A stretch of DNA of 43,549 nucleotides, from IMG/VR virus record IMGVR_UViG_3300036845_000448, positions 1-43,549 of that record; one strand, 5' to 3'. The position numbers and the translations under genes were made by a program. This stretch comes from a virus. Every line of letters starts with the position of its first letter. The first letter of the stretch is position 1. Below the pieces are notes generated by a model, which was given only the letters and a program-made list of their open reading frames with translations, was not told where the DNA came from and ran no database searches. Positions 29,728 through 38,204 of this stretch are shown one piece after another.

Positions 29728-30888
29728 TTAACTAATCGTGCTGACGGCATCCATGTAGCGAAGGCGTTGAACGGGGTCCGGTGGCAGAGTCGCGGTGAAC
29801 ATTGTGTTGTAACTGGCGAACCCTCCGATCATCCGACTGGGATCGTAGCCGCTCGGCTCCGTTAAGCGGCGAACCCAGACGTTCAAGTTCCTCCACTTTC
29901 CATCGCCAATTTGTGTATTCTCTTTCGCGCCGAAACTGATACTGATAACTCCGTCCCTACCTGTTAGGTAAGTGCGTAGTCCCGTTTGCGTCGTTCCGCT
30001 GTAATTGGCCGTAGTTTTCACGAAGGTCGATTGAAAGAAAGTCGCGCCTCCCCAATCGAGCACAGTAATCGCGTCGCCATCCGGTGCGGGAAGCTCTTTC
30101 AGCCTCTCGTTCCCCTGGGCGGTGCGCTTCAGTACGTCTGTCAGGGAATTATTTTTGGAGTCTACAAGCACGTCTCCGACACTAAAAGGATGTGTCACTC
30201 CGAAGTACCTGCCGTCTTCGAAGGGAAGGGCATTTACTCCCTGCAACGATTGGACGGCGGTGGTGATATCGGTGGTGGCGAGTGTGGCCGCTCCGGTCTT
30301 CGAGAGATGACCAACAAGCGGGTCGATTGCGTTGGCTCCGTCTGCTGTGTTCTGGACGATGATGTTTACGAGCTGCGCGAGACGATAGGCCATCTGCGTC
30401 CCCAGTGCTTCGAGCGCGGGGTCAATCGCGGTCTGAAGCGCGTACATGGAGATATTCATGTAGTCCGCGTAGTTGCCGATTGTGGACGTGTTCTGTACCA
30501 CAGAGACGGTCAAGCCAGTTTGGATCGTTCCTTCCGGTGCCTGGGTGGTCGGTGGCGCGGGAAGGTTCTGATACATGAACAGGACGAGTTTGTTACCGCT
30601 GTTCTCGTCTAGCTGGCGTCGTGACGTGCAACGAATCCACGGAGTGTTCCCCTTAAGGTTTTCAATGAATATCTTGTCGAACTGGGTAACAACACTCTGC
30701 GGGAGATTCGTGGTGAGGTTGGACGCTGGGCTGACTCCGACTCCCAGCACAAGGGTATGTACTCTTCCCACGTTCCCGGTGTAAACGACTGCGGCTGAGC
30801 CTAGCGCGCAGATGAACTCGATTACCGGGACAACATACTTGCTAAAAAACTTCCTGCCGCGCTCGGCGGCTGCGGAATCGTTTCGCAT
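29728..30888 (-). CDS. Major capsid protein, N4 gp56-like
   Basis: 386 residues from ATG 30888, chosen for its GAGGGGGA site; an upstream GTG at 30915 would add nine residues and overlap the previous stop. The pattern fits the N4-gp56 family of HK97-fold capsid proteins: an N-terminal arm, IRCTSRRQLDENSGNKL then LFMYQNLPAPPTTQ (E-loop region), IGNYADYMNISMYALQ and LGTQMAYRLAQLVNIIVQNT (spine helix), and a C-terminal domain with GDGKWRNLNVWV. It would form the icosahedral head. It follows the portal, two small genes and the probable scaffold. Confidence 0.75.
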   Translation of the reverse strand: MRNDSAAAERGRKFFSKYVVPVIEFICALGSAAVVYTGNVGRVHTLVLGVGVSPASNLTTNLPQSVVTQFDKIFIENLKGNTPWIRCTSRRQLDENSGNKLVLFMYQNLPAPPTTQAPEGTIQTGLTVSVVQNTSTIGNYADYMNISMYALQTAIDPALEALGTQMAYRLAQLVNIIVQNTADGANAIDPLVGHLSKTGAATLATTDITTAVQSLQGVNALPFEDGRYFGVTHPFSVGDVLVDSKNNSLTDVLKRTAQGNERLKELPAPDGDAITVLDWGGATFFQSTFVKTTANYSGTTQTGLRTYLTGRDGVISISFGAKENTQIGDGKWRNLNVWVRRLTEPSGYDPSRMIGGFASYNTMFTATLPPDPVQRLRYMDAVSTIS

Positions 30889-30911
30889 GGCTTCCCCCTC
30901 GACGGGTTTAG

Positions 30912-31766
30912 TCACGCGCCCATTGCATCGACCTGTCGCCTGAAATCTGGATCGCTGCGAAGTTTATCGGAGTATTCAGCCCGGCTCATTCTCTCAATGT
31001 CAGCGCGTGTGTACTTCTGCTTTCGCGATGGCGGCGGCGGCGGCGTTGCGGATGCATCGCTGCTGCGTAGTCCTGTCGTCGCAATCGTGCGGGGTCTGGG
31101 AGAGTAAGCGGGTTGTGTCGCTGACTGACCGTTAGGGCGTCCGGTGCCGTTGACTAACACGGGTTGAGCGTTGGGCTCTTGTTCTTCTTCCTCGGAGTTT
31201 CGCTGATCGGTTGGCCAGGGGATTAAGTCCCCGCGCTCTTGGAGCGTTGCGAACGCGATAGCAAGATTGTTCCTCGTCAAGTCCCAGCCGTTCGCCTTCA
31301 GCTCATCGAAGAGAGCATCCCGGTTCTGCGGTACTGGGTAAAAGTCTGGGTGTTCGGTGCGGAAGGCTTGCGCCTCCTCACCATAGATTCGGTCCTGCTC
31401 CTCGCTGCTCTTTCGCCCGAAGTCCGCGCCTAATTTGTTAGGCGCGATTCCCATTCGGGCGGTCACAATTTCGTCCACGGCCTCAACTACGCTTGCGGGG
31501 TCTGTTATCTCGGAGCTTAGTCTTAGTCGGTCCGCGTTGGTCAGCTCTTTTGGCTGGACTCTTAGTGGGGGTCTTAACGCGTCCGGTTTTCGTAACCTCG
31601 CAATCTCACGGTTGGCGTGAACTTGCGAGTTTAGAAGCTGCTCGATGATTTCTTTTTCCGATTTTCCTTTAAAGGTGGATACCCGTTTACCCTCTGCGTT
31701 CTCTATGATCGCCTCGATGTATCCCTCATCGTTGGGTTCGCCGTCGTTCAGCAATTTGTATTCCAT
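30912..31766 (-). CDS. Probable scaffolding protein
   Basis: 284 residues, acidic and Glu/Arg-rich, with TAGGAGAC upstream. It lies directly before the major capsid gene, the usual place of the podovirus scaffold (T7 gp9). The middle is hydrophilic, with a run of Glu (SEEEEQEP) and a Pro-rich linker (TPPPPPSRKQ). The C-terminus (about 255-284) is a compact helical segment, YTRADIERMSRAEYSDKLRS, resembling the capsid-binding end of other phage scaffolds. Assigned by location, length and composition. Confidence 0.65.
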   Translation of the reverse strand: MEYKLLNDGEPNDEGYIEAIIENAEGKRVSTFKGKSEKEIIEQLLNSQVHANREIARLRKPDALRPPLRVQPKELTNADRLRLSSEITDPASVVEAVDEIVTARMGIAPNKLGADFGRKSSEEQDRIYGEEAQAFRTEHPDFYPVPQNRDALFDELKANGWDLTRNNLAIAFATLQERGDLIPWPTDQRNSEEEEQEPNAQPVLVNGTGRPNGQSATQPAYSPRPRTIATTGLRSSDASATPPPPPSRKQKYTRADIERMSRAEYSDKLRSDPDFRRQVDAMGA

Positions 31767-31777
31767 TGGGGAGTCTC

Positions 31778-32170
31778 CTAGACGCCTACGTAATCCTCCT
31801 CATCCGGTGCGGGTTTGCTTGGATCGAGTAAGTTCTCAATCATCTTTTCCCGCGTGGTGAGTTCGGGTACTGGCGGTTTCCGTTCGACAGACCTGAGATA
31901 ATTTGCTGCCTCTAGTTCAATTTTTTCCTGCATGTGGGTGAACATCTGCCATGAGGCTTTCGCCATCTTGTGATTTGCAAGTACGGCGGATTCGTCTGCG
32001 GGGTCGGTGTTGATTAGGTTGGTCTCGGTCTCGATGCATACCATCTCTAGTACATCGAGCACATCGGGGTAAACCTCTGAGTTACGAAAAGCTAAAATAT
32101 TTCGTCGCTGAATCGGCCTCAGCTCTGAAGTCACTCCGAAGGTTCGCTCGGTGCGGATCGGATCGCTCAT
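31778..32170 (-). CDS. Hypothetical protein of the head module
   Basis: 130 residues from an ATG overlapping the upstream stop (ATGA). It is mainly helical, with a Met-rich amphipathic segment (ANHKMAKASWQMFTHMQEKI, about 75-94) and an acidic tail (PDEEDYVGV). It sits between portal and scaffold genes. It may be a head-assembly or packaging accessory protein. No family recognised. Confidence 0.6.
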   Translation of the reverse strand: MSDPIRTERTFGVTSELRPIQRRNILAFRNSEVYPDVLDVLEMVCIETETNLINTDPADESAVLANHKMAKASWQMFTHMQEKIELEAANYLRSVERKPPVPELTTREKMIENLLDPSKPAPDEEDYVGV

Positions 32171-32409
32171 GCTGGCTCGATTCTGTTTTTGGCGGTGGTG
32201 AGCATCCAGTGAATTTGTTCTATGGTCCCCGGACCGTAGTGATGTAGGCCGACTCTGCAACTGCTGCTGTAGGGCTTTACTACCTCGCGCGTCAGAATCA
32301 AAACGTCGCTCGGGTTAATCTCTCCGCGCTCGATGCGGCGAATCAATCCGCGCATACATCCCGTCACGTCGTAGCGCGTCCCCTGGTCGATAGCGCGAAG
32401 CTTGGCCAT
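32167..32409 (-). CDS. Small hypothetical protein after the portal gene
   Basis: 80 residues, start overlapping the portal stop (TGATG) with GGAGG eleven bases upstream. It has a mixed alpha/beta composition and two Cys. Its position between portal and head genes and the tight coupling argue that it is made with the portal. No function can be assigned. Confidence 0.6.
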   Translation of the reverse strand: MAKLRAIDQGTRYDVTGCMRGLIRRIERGEINPSDVLILTREVVKPYSSSCRVGLHHYGPGTIEQIHWMLTTAKNRIEPA

Positions 32410-34532
32410 CAGGAGCCTCCTACAGACGTTCCGCCGAAAAATGGGGTGGCTTGCATGGTGCGCTCGTCGGCGGTTCGCTCTGCGAAGCTGGCGGCTCTGT
32501 CCAGTGGGCTTTCTACGGCCGTCTGGTGTGCTTGCTTCACGGCGTTCACGGCGATTCGTCCGCTGATCTTCTTGTCCTCCATCTGCATATCGCCCTGTTG
32601 CTTCTGGTGGAGGAGGGATTGTTTCGAGTTCGCCTGGACGTTGGCTTGCTGCTGCTGTTGCTGTTGCTGCTTCTCCTCGTCGGTCATCTTTACCACGAGG
32701 TCTCGCTTGTTCTTCCACTCGCTCATATCCAGCACCATGTTCACCAGCTCCATCACGTCCACCTTCCAGCCCGTCTCTGAGAGCTGCTGGATGAGAGCCT
32801 GATTGCTGAAGACTTCCATGAGGAAGGGAAGGGCTTGCGCCATGCGGCTTTTCGCGGCCAGCCGTGTCCCGGCCAGCGTGTCGAACTTAACCACCTGTGA
32901 AAGGAAGTCGCTGAAGTCCACAACCAGGTCTTCGGTCCGCTCGGCCAGCACGTTGCGGATTTCTGCGATGGGCATACGCTCCTTCACCATGCGGTAGACA
33001 AAGCGGAGGAAGGGAAGGAAGACGCCATCAATGAATCGCTCCACGGGGGACTGAAGGCGTGTAGAGCTGGCCGCGCCAACCATCCCCGCTCCGGTGCCTG
33101 ATCGCACAATGCTCGAACCCCGGCCTGGGATCGAACCTTGTACGGTTGCTTGATCGGCTCCCGTGGCCCCCTCTGAGCTGGACACTACGGCCTGTATCGC
33201 ACGCCACGCATCAGGGGGGACTATCGGCTGTGGCACAAGCGCGATGGCTTTGGTGGCATCGGCTCCGTCCACCATGCGGATTCCCCCAAGGCGTCTTCGT
33301 TGGTCCTGCGTCGGTACGTTGGCTCCGCGCGCAACTGCGTACTCCGGCTGGACTGCGAAGGCCAGAATATCCATGAGCGCGTTAAGTAAACCTTGTTCGC
33401 ATCTTTGGTCTGCTCCGGCTATGCGGCCAACCCCAAGGCCATACCCCGCGTTGTCGATGTCCCAGTAGTTCGCGGAGTAGAACGGCTTCTCCCCCAGGTT
33501 GTGCGTCTTGTTGCAAATGACAACCTTCTGTTGCAGTACCACGCGCTTTTGTGTCCTGCTCCACCATTCCAAAACCTGCATCGGCTTCTCTAAAGGATCT
33601 TCGGACCACTCGAAGTCCTGACGCTCGGCGTGGTGGATGCTCGTGTTCGCGGTCATCGCCTGTTCGGTGGGCGAGATTCCCACGGGCGTCTCCACGTCCT
33701 CCATGAAGATTGCGCGGAGCTGTTCATCGGAGGGAATGTCGTACTCATCGTTTTCGCGGAGCTTGTTCAAATCGTCATAGGTCAAATACATCTCGTGGAC
33801 GATGTACTTGGCTTTCCAAATCTGGTTCGGTGCCTTCCACGTCGGGTCCACGAAGACGGTCCCCAGCTCGCATTTCTCGAAGGTCGGGCGGTTGTACGTT
33901 ACCTCAACGTCGATGGCCTCGAACTCATCGCTGGCCTCTGTCGGGATCGTCAGCGGTGGGCCAAAGGGCATCTCGGTTATCTGCGGGGCACTCTTGCGCT
34001 GGTAGTGGGTCTCTACCTCGGTGACGGTCTCCCATCCGGCTTTAAAAACTACGGTCCCCTGATTCACCATCCCCTGAATACCGTAGGTACACTCCTGCTT
34101 GAAATTGATCTGGTCCAGCAGCTCCGCTATCAGCTCCTTCCACGCGCGCGCCGTGTTCTGGTGCGCGCTCGGGCGTGGGCGGATTTCAAACGGCGTGGCG
34201 TCAGAAAAAATGGCTCCCGTTATCGCGGGAGCCAGGGAGTTTACCTGTTTGGCAACAGTAAATCGTGAGATGTTCGCGCGCGTGACGGAGGAGCCTTCAA
34301 AGACGGCCAGCGTGCGCGGCGATTGATAGAGCAAATCGGATTCAGTCCATTGCAACGGCCAGCGGCGGTTTTCGAGCCACGCACTCGCGCGTATGTAGTC
34401 CTGAACAACGATGGATAAAACGGCTTCGTCGGTGTACTTGGCTGGTAGTGCTGGGTCGGCTGGCGTCTCCACGTCCTTTGCGTAGACGGGCTGACTCCAA
34501 TTGCTTTCCGCTATCAGCGTAGCCGTGGCCAT
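32409..34532 (-). CDS. Portal protein
   Basis: 707 residues, the size of large podovirus portals. Features are a mixed N-terminal domain (about 50-130), a beta-rich wing with a Pro/Ile loop, the segment LGEKPFYSANYWDIDNAGYG (about 349-368) followed by GVGRIAGADQ, and the stem/crown region EQGLLNALMDILAFAVQPEY leading to a helical C-terminus. A poly-Gln tract (QQQQQQQQ) and a basic tail lie near the end. It lies immediately downstream of the terminase genes. It forms the dodecameric ring at the capsid vertex for DNA entry and tail attachment. Start has a GAGGA site. Confidence 0.85.
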   Translation of the reverse strand: MATATLIAESNWSQPVYAKDVETPADPALPAKYTDEAVLSIVVQDYIRASAWLENRRWPLQWTESDLLYQSPRTLAVFEGSSVTRANISRFTVAKQVNSLAPAITGAIFSDATPFEIRPRPSAHQNTARAWKELIAELLDQINFKQECTYGIQGMVNQGTVVFKAGWETVTEVETHYQRKSAPQITEMPFGPPLTIPTEASDEFEAIDVEVTYNRPTFEKCELGTVFVDPTWKAPNQIWKAKYIVHEMYLTYDDLNKLRENDEYDIPSDEQLRAIFMEDVETPVGISPTEQAMTANTSIHHAERQDFEWSEDPLEKPMQVLEWWSRTQKRVVLQQKVVICNKTHNLGEKPFYSANYWDIDNAGYGLGVGRIAGADQRCEQGLLNALMDILAFAVQPEYAVARGANVPTQDQRRRLGGIRMVDGADATKAIALVPQPIVPPDAWRAIQAVVSSSEGATGADQATVQGSIPGRGSSIVRSGTGAGMVGAASSTRLQSPVERFIDGVFLPFLRFVYRMVKERMPIAEIRNVLAERTEDLVVDFSDFLSQVVKFDTLAGTRLAAKSRMAQALPFLMEVFSNQALIQQLSETGWKVDVMELVNMVLDMSEWKNKRDLVVKMTDEEKQQQQQQQQANVQANSKQSLLHQKQQGDMQMEDKKISGRIAVNAVKQAHQTAVESPLDRAASFAERTADERTMQATPFFGGTSVGGS

Positions 34533-34677
34533 GACACCGATTCCTCATCCGTTTTGAGTCTCTGACCTGCTCTGGGAGAACTAAGGACGGGTTCGGGTCG
34601 GGTAAATCAAGGGGTCCGGCCACTTCCGTTAAATCGCTGGGCTTAACCTTTCGGCGTGCCGTTGAAAGTGCTTGCAT
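34342..34677 (-). CDS. Possible small gene in the portal-terminase gap, or frameshifted remnant
   Basis: An ATG at 34677 preceded by AGGGGG opens a frame whose first 48 codons (MQALSTARRKVKPSDLTEVA ...) lie in the otherwise empty gap before the portal start. The frame then continues 63 codons inside the portal gene on the same strand, where its composition changes to Arg/His-rich noise. A stop shortly before the portal start exists in another frame, so a real ~45-residue gene with one indel, or a genuine overlap, are both possible. Confidence 0.3.
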   Translation of the reverse strand: MQALSTARRKVKPSDLTEVAGPLDLPDPNPSLVLPEQVRDSKRMRNRCHGHGYADSGKQLESARLRKGRGDASRPSTTSQVHRRSRFIHRCSGLHTRECVARKPPLAVAMD

Positions 34678-34727
34678 ACTACCCCCTGAGTTACGGAAGT
34701 TCCAAACTTTCGCTTTTTCTATGCCTA

Positions 34728-35099
34728 TCAAGAGTTACCGATGATTTCGGCCTCTTCCGGCGTGGCTGGCGGGGGAAGGTGAAGGGCTTTCAGTTCGGCG
34801 GCGTCGGCGGGTCGCGGAGCGCGCAACATCACTCCCATGCTGAGACAGACGGAGCCAAGCGGGGTGAGGCGAACGAAGTATTTCCCCGCAGTGCCAAGCT
34901 CGGTCCCGGTGAGGTCTTCGATGAGTCCGCGCTCGATCAGCGGTATGAAGAGTTGTTGGTACGTCAGCGGGTCGTCTTCGTCGCGGAGAGCTCCCCATCC
35001 GATTCCGCCAAGCTGGTCCTTCTTCTTCTGCGCTGCAAGCTCCTGCAACACGCGAAGGTGACGGGGAATGATGTGCATGAATTGCTCGGGTAGGGTCAT
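34728..35099 (-). CDS. Hypothetical protein linked to terminase, possible winged helix
   Basis: 123 residues from an ATG overlapping the terminase stop (ATGA); a longer frame to 35258 only reads through the terminase gene. Helices near the start (FMHIIPRHLRVLQELAAQKK) and QQLFIPLIERGLIEDLTGTE then YFVRLTPLGSVCLSMGV are compatible with a winged-helix DNA-binding fold. That would suit a small terminase or packaging factor, whose gene is not otherwise recognised here. The evidence is weak, so I keep it as hypothetical. Confidence 0.6.
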   Translation of the reverse strand: MTLPEQFMHIIPRHLRVLQELAAQKKKDQLGGIGWGALRDEDDPLTYQQLFIPLIERGLIEDLTGTELGTAGKYFVRLTPLGSVCLSMGVMLRAPRPADAAELKALHLPPPATPEEAEIIGNS

Positions 35100-36847
35100 C
35101 CGTTTAACCCCGGCATCCAATTTTCTAAGCCATTTTCGGTCAAGGGTTCTTCCTCGATCGCTGTCTCTTCCCGCTCCTCCGGCTCCGGCTCCGGTGGGGC
35201 GTACTGGCCTCGGCCATACACCAGGTTGAAATGGTCCCGCTCCTTCGCTGCTTGCCACGCCAGGGCGTCGTCCTCTTGATCGTCGGCTGCGATGCTCTGG
35301 GGTAGGTGATCGGCCACGCGGGAGACAACATCGGGAAGGGCATTGTCAGGGATCATCGCGTACTGGGTGAACTCAAGCATCAGCGGTTTTAGCTGTCTCA
35401 TTCCTGCGAAGAAGTATAGGCGCGCGTTCGACAAGACGGCTTCGATGTTGCGGATTCTCAAATCGCGTTCGCCCGTGTCCTCCTCTCCCTCTTCACGTCC
35501 AATCCAGTCCATCCCTACGCTCCATCCTGTCGTGAGCGCGTAGTTGTTGATTGCTGGCGTCATCAGGCGCGCGCCGGGGCTGTCCTCAATCTCGATCCGG
35601 TGGGTGTGATACTTGCGCGCGGTGTTGACGACCAACTTGGCGAGTAGGCTGGGCTTGTAGTGGCCCTGCATGGCCTCCACGATGTAACAACGGTTGCGGT
35701 GGAGCTGTCCCACGGCACAAGCGGCCATCATCCAAGAGCGTTTCTGACAGGGGAATCGCCAACAAATCACCGTTTGCCCCTCAAGCGGGATCGCGGTCTC
35801 CTCCACCATCGCGGCCAACATCTGCTCCTGACTGAAAACCACTTCATTCGCGCCATACTCATCGAGCAAGTATTGCGTGGCAAAACTCTCGAATCCACTC
35901 TCATATTCGGTTCTCAAAAATTCGTAGTTGAGGATGGTGGGGAAGTGTAAATCCACTTCGTTCTCTTCAGGGAATCCGTTCTGGTCGATGCGCTCCCCGC
36001 TCCTGAGTCGCATGGCTGGCTTGATGACGCGGCGTAGTGTGCCTGGGCGTGAGGTCAGAATCTCATCGGTGAAGAGGTCTCCGCTGCCGTAGATGGTGCC
36101 GATTCGGATTTCGGAGCCAACGGGCAACAGCACCTTCTTGGCCAGCTTGTACTTTTTCACGATTCCCGCGCGGGCCTCGAAGGTTCGAGAGTTGCGATTG
36201 TTGTGAATATCGTCGCTGATGAGGACGTTGGGGTGATAGCCAGAAGTGCCGGCCTCGATGCTCTCTCCCCAGATTGCGGGTTCGATGATCTTGGGCTCCT
36301 CCTGTCGGCTGGCCGTGGTGAACTCCCCGGCGTCCGGCCTCTTGTCCACGCACAGCTCCGGCCAGAGAGCTTGAAAGAGCGTCGATGTTGAACTCTTCGG
36401 CCTATAGAAGAAGCTGCCAACCTGCGTAACGAAGTCTTCGGCCAGGTCTCCGCGTCCGCACATAATCATTATCGCGATGGTCAGCGGCCAGCAGATGAGG
36501 AGCTGGACGCAGTTGGCGAGAGACAGTGTGGTTTTGTAGACGCCACGCGGAAGCAGCAGGGAACCCACGCGCTTGTAAAACTTATTGGCCTCGTCAATCC
36601 ACTCGTTCAACGTGAGCGCGGTATTCTTCGGCGGGAAAAACGCTATGGCGTCATGGTGGACTTCTTCATCAATCAGGGTGTAGCCCAACACCCAAGCCAG
36701 GGCCAGTAGGTTGTTCTGGGTGACACGTCGCCCGTCCTCGCGGACTTTGGGATCGGTAAGGACAAGCTGGGTCAGCTCGGCGCGCCACTTGCGGTTGTCG
36801 GCCTTCTCATAGCGCGAGTCCCGCAAACGGCGCCAGTCAAAGTTCAT
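35096..36847 (-). CDS. Terminase large subunit
   Basis: 583 residues. The ATPase domain has a Walker A of the terminase type, LPRGVYKTT (99-107), and a Walker B VLISDD (208-213), followed by a coupling region (VGSEIRIGTIYGSGD, 243-257). The C-terminal nuclease domain begins near 355: VICWRFPC (360-367), then IEIEDSPGARLM (418-429) and ALPDVVSRVADHL. The usual first catalytic Asp of the RNase H-like nuclease is not obvious in the first of these (see findings). The C-terminus is acidic. It cuts and pumps DNA into the capsid through the portal. Overlaps the upstream gene by ATGA. Confidence 0.85.
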   Translation of the reverse strand: MNFDWRRLRDSRYEKADNRKWRAELTQLVLTDPKVREDGRRVTQNNLLALAWVLGYTLIDEEVHHDAIAFFPPKNTALTLNEWIDEANKFYKRVGSLLLPRGVYKTTLSLANCVQLLICWPLTIAIMIMCGRGDLAEDFVTQVGSFFYRPKSSTSTLFQALWPELCVDKRPDAGEFTTASRQEEPKIIEPAIWGESIEAGTSGYHPNVLISDDIHNNRNSRTFEARAGIVKKYKLAKKVLLPVGSEIRIGTIYGSGDLFTDEILTSRPGTLRRVIKPAMRLRSGERIDQNGFPEENEVDLHFPTILNYEFLRTEYESGFESFATQYLLDEYGANEVVFSQEQMLAAMVEETAIPLEGQTVICWRFPCQKRSWMMAACAVGQLHRNRCYIVEAMQGHYKPSLLAKLVVNTARKYHTHRIEIEDSPGARLMTPAINNYALTTGWSVGMDWIGREEGEEDTGERDLRIRNIEAVLSNARLYFFAGMRQLKPLMLEFTQYAMIPDNALPDVVSRVADHLPQSIAADDQEDDALAWQAAKERDHFNLVYGRGQYAPPEPEPEEREETAIEEEPLTENGLENWMPGLNG

Positions 36848-37074
36848 CGCGGGATGGCTCTGAACCTGAAGGGAAATTTCCCGGTCAGGGAGTCGAAGGT
36901 TTTTTCGTCATAAGGGCGATAGTCTGGACTGAGCGCAAACAGCTTGTTCATTAGCCTGACGCCAGTACGCGCCATCTCTGGATCGTTCTCTGACACAACT
37001 CTCGCCGTCGCGAACCCCATCATCAAGGCCAGTGTGTCTTTCTCCGTCTCGCTCAACGTACAGTCGATTTTCAT
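36844..37074 (-). CDS. Small hypothetical protein before the terminase gene
   Basis: 76 residues, joined to both neighbours by ATGA overlaps. Helical in the first half (ETEKDTLALMMGFATARVVS) with a basic C-terminus (GKFPFRFRAIPR). It could be a packaging cofactor by position. No family recognised. Confidence 0.6.
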   Translation of the reverse strand: MKIDCTLSETEKDTLALMMGFATARVVSENDPEMARTGVRLMNKLFALSPDYRPYDEKTFDSLTGKFPFRFRAIPR

Positions 37075-37358
37075 TGCGGCGGTCCCTCGTTCTCTTCTGG
37101 CATTTCGCCCATGTGTTGCTCGATGTGAGCCAGCATCGCGGCCTTGTCCGGTAGCGCATACTCGGCTTCGTTTCGCTGCCCATCGGCGGCGGGGTTGCCG
37201 TTCTTGTCGCGGAGGTCATGGCGCGCGATGTAGCCCTTGTTCTTGGTCCGGCGCAAGTGAACCTCGTGGGTGTGAAGCTGCTTCCCTTGACCACCCAAAA
37301 TTTTTTTCGCTGCATCCGGCATCGTCGGCTCCAACGGTTGCGATCCTTGCGCCGCCAT
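37071..37358 (-). CDS. Conserved small phage protein
   Basis: 95 residues from an ATG with the strong site GAGGAGGAG. The segment THEVHLRRTKNKGYIARHDL then RDKNGNPAADGQ (about 30-61) resembles a widespread phage protein with H-E-[VI]-H and LRDKDGNPPADGQ motifs. The C-terminal helix AAMLAHIEQHMGEM is also typical. Function unknown. It overlaps the gene upstream by 143 bp in another frame, of which this one is the better supported. Confidence 0.7.
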   Translation of the reverse strand: MAAQGSQPLEPTMPDAAKKILGGQGKQLHTHEVHLRRTKNKGYIARHDLRDKNGNPAADGQRNEAEYALPDKAAMLAHIEQHMGEMPEENEGPPQ

Positions 37359-37545
37359 AAGACTCCTCCTCTGAGATTCTGACGTGAATGGTTATGCTGT
37401 CTGCGTCCCGCTCGAAGCGATACCACTTGCGCGGGTCCGGCTGGATCAGAGCTGCGATGAGCTGGGGGATAACGTAGTAGTTCATAATTACCCCGTCAAT
37501 CTCCATCTCCTCGGCGCGGAAGATTACGCTTAGTCCTGTCGCCAC
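37216..37545 (-). CDS. Hypothetical protein with overlapping C-terminus
   Basis: 109 residues from GTG 37545, 16 bp inside the gene upstream. The first 60 residues (LSVIFRAEEMEIDGVIMNYY ... WYRFERDADSITIHVR) look like a normal alpha/beta protein and are the only coding option for 37359-37529. The last 47 residues overlap the next gene and are low in typical coding character. A one-base error or a true long overlap could explain this. Confidence 0.45.
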   Translation of the reverse strand: MATGLSVIFRAEEMEIDGVIMNYYVIPQLIAALIQPDPRKWYRFERDADSITIHVRISEEESYGGARIATVGADDAGCSEKNFGWSREAASHPRGSLAPDQEQGLHRAP

Positions 37546-37685
37546 GGTCTGTTCTCTCCGGTGTACTTGTCCTTGTTGTCAGGGCACACCAGCCAGCCAT
37601 CGTCCGATACCTCGCGGTACGGCTTTACATCTTGGCCGTGGTCGTACTCCGGTTTGTGTTCACTCTCACGATTGGTCTCCGCCAT
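37530..37685 (-). CDS. Small hypothetical protein
   Basis: 51 residues from ATG 37685 with a strong GGGAGGGG site seven bases upstream. It is polar and acidic in the centre (VSDDGWLVCPDNKDKYTGEN). Its start lies inside the 3' end of the gene upstream in another frame (61-bp overlap). No family recognised. Confidence 0.5.
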   Translation of the reverse strand: MAETNRESEHKPEYDHGQDVKPYREVSDDGWLVCPDNKDKYTGENRPWRQD

Positions 37686-37945
37686 TGTTGTCCCCTCCCA
37701 TACGTCTCCACGCGCATATCCCATTCGGTCTCGCTCAATGCACCTTCGGCCTCGGGATCGTGGTGGCTGAAAATTTTTGTTCTGGTGATCTGGCTGATTT
37801 CGCAAAGCGGATGACACTCGCAATAGGCGGACAGTTTGTGGGCGGTTGAGGGTAGTTCGTCGCCGTCCGCTTCGACTATCGGAACAACGTGGTAGGCCAT
37901 GAATTGACCGTCCCGGTCCCTCTGTTGAAAGGCTCCCCAGCTCAT
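37625..37945 (-). CDS. Hypothetical protein
   Basis: 106 residues, four bases after the upstream stop. A central segment HVVPIVEADGDELPSTAHKL and CECHPLCEI gives a possible metal-binding Cys/His cluster (about 42-48). The last 20 residues overlap the next start and are Arg/Thr-rich. No family recognised; the gene lies among small conserved phage genes in this block. Confidence 0.6.
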   Translation of the reverse strand: MSWGAFQQRDRDGQFMAYHVVPIVEADGDELPSTAHKLSAYCECHPLCEISQITRTKIFSHHDPEAEGALSETEWDMRVETYGRGQQWRRPIVRVNTNRSTTTAKM

Positions 37946-37949
37946 ACGC

Positions 37950-38204
37950 TCACTCCCGGCGAATGGCCATCTTGTTCATCGTGTGCCTGAATCCGTCTTC
38001 AAACTCAAGCAGGACGATACTCTGACCTGGCTTGAGGATTCGGCATCGCTGGCCCTTGCGCTCTAACTTGTCCCAGTGAAGGACGTAGGGGAAGGGGTTC
38101 GGAGTAGCGGCCTCGTGAGAGGGTTGCGCGCCCAAGTGCATAATACCTGTTCGCAGTAGGGCATCGGTGCGTTTTTCATCTGTAGTACGCTCTTTTTTTT
38201 TCAT
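37950..38204 (-). CDS. Conserved small phage/plasmid protein
   Basis: 84 residues from an ATG overlapping the HNH gene stop (ATGA). The N-terminus is a lysine/arginine-rich arm; the core VLHWDKLERKGQRCRILKPG then SIVLLEFEDGFRHTM (about 41-75) is a small beta-barrel-like segment seen in phage and plasmid proteins of unknown function. DNA or RNA binding is plausible. Confidence 0.65.
   Translation of the reverse strand: MKKKERTTDEKRTDALLRTGIMHLGAQPSHEAATPNPFPYVLHWDKLERKGQRCRILKPGQSIVLLEFEDGFRHTMNKMAIRRE

Noticed and set aside
29986-30612. 208-codon plus-strand frame opposite the capsid gene
   Set aside because: No ribosome site, Arg/Val/Gly-biased translation, and the minus-strand capsid protein is well supported.
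33630-34268. 212-codon plus-strand frame opposite the portal gene
   Set aside because: Shadow frame; its translation shows no domain and the portal is clear.
36645-36657. ATGGCGTCATGGT, a match to the operator half-site, inside the terminase gene
   Set aside because: Single half-site in coding sequence on the opposite strand, with no -10 nearby; probably chance.
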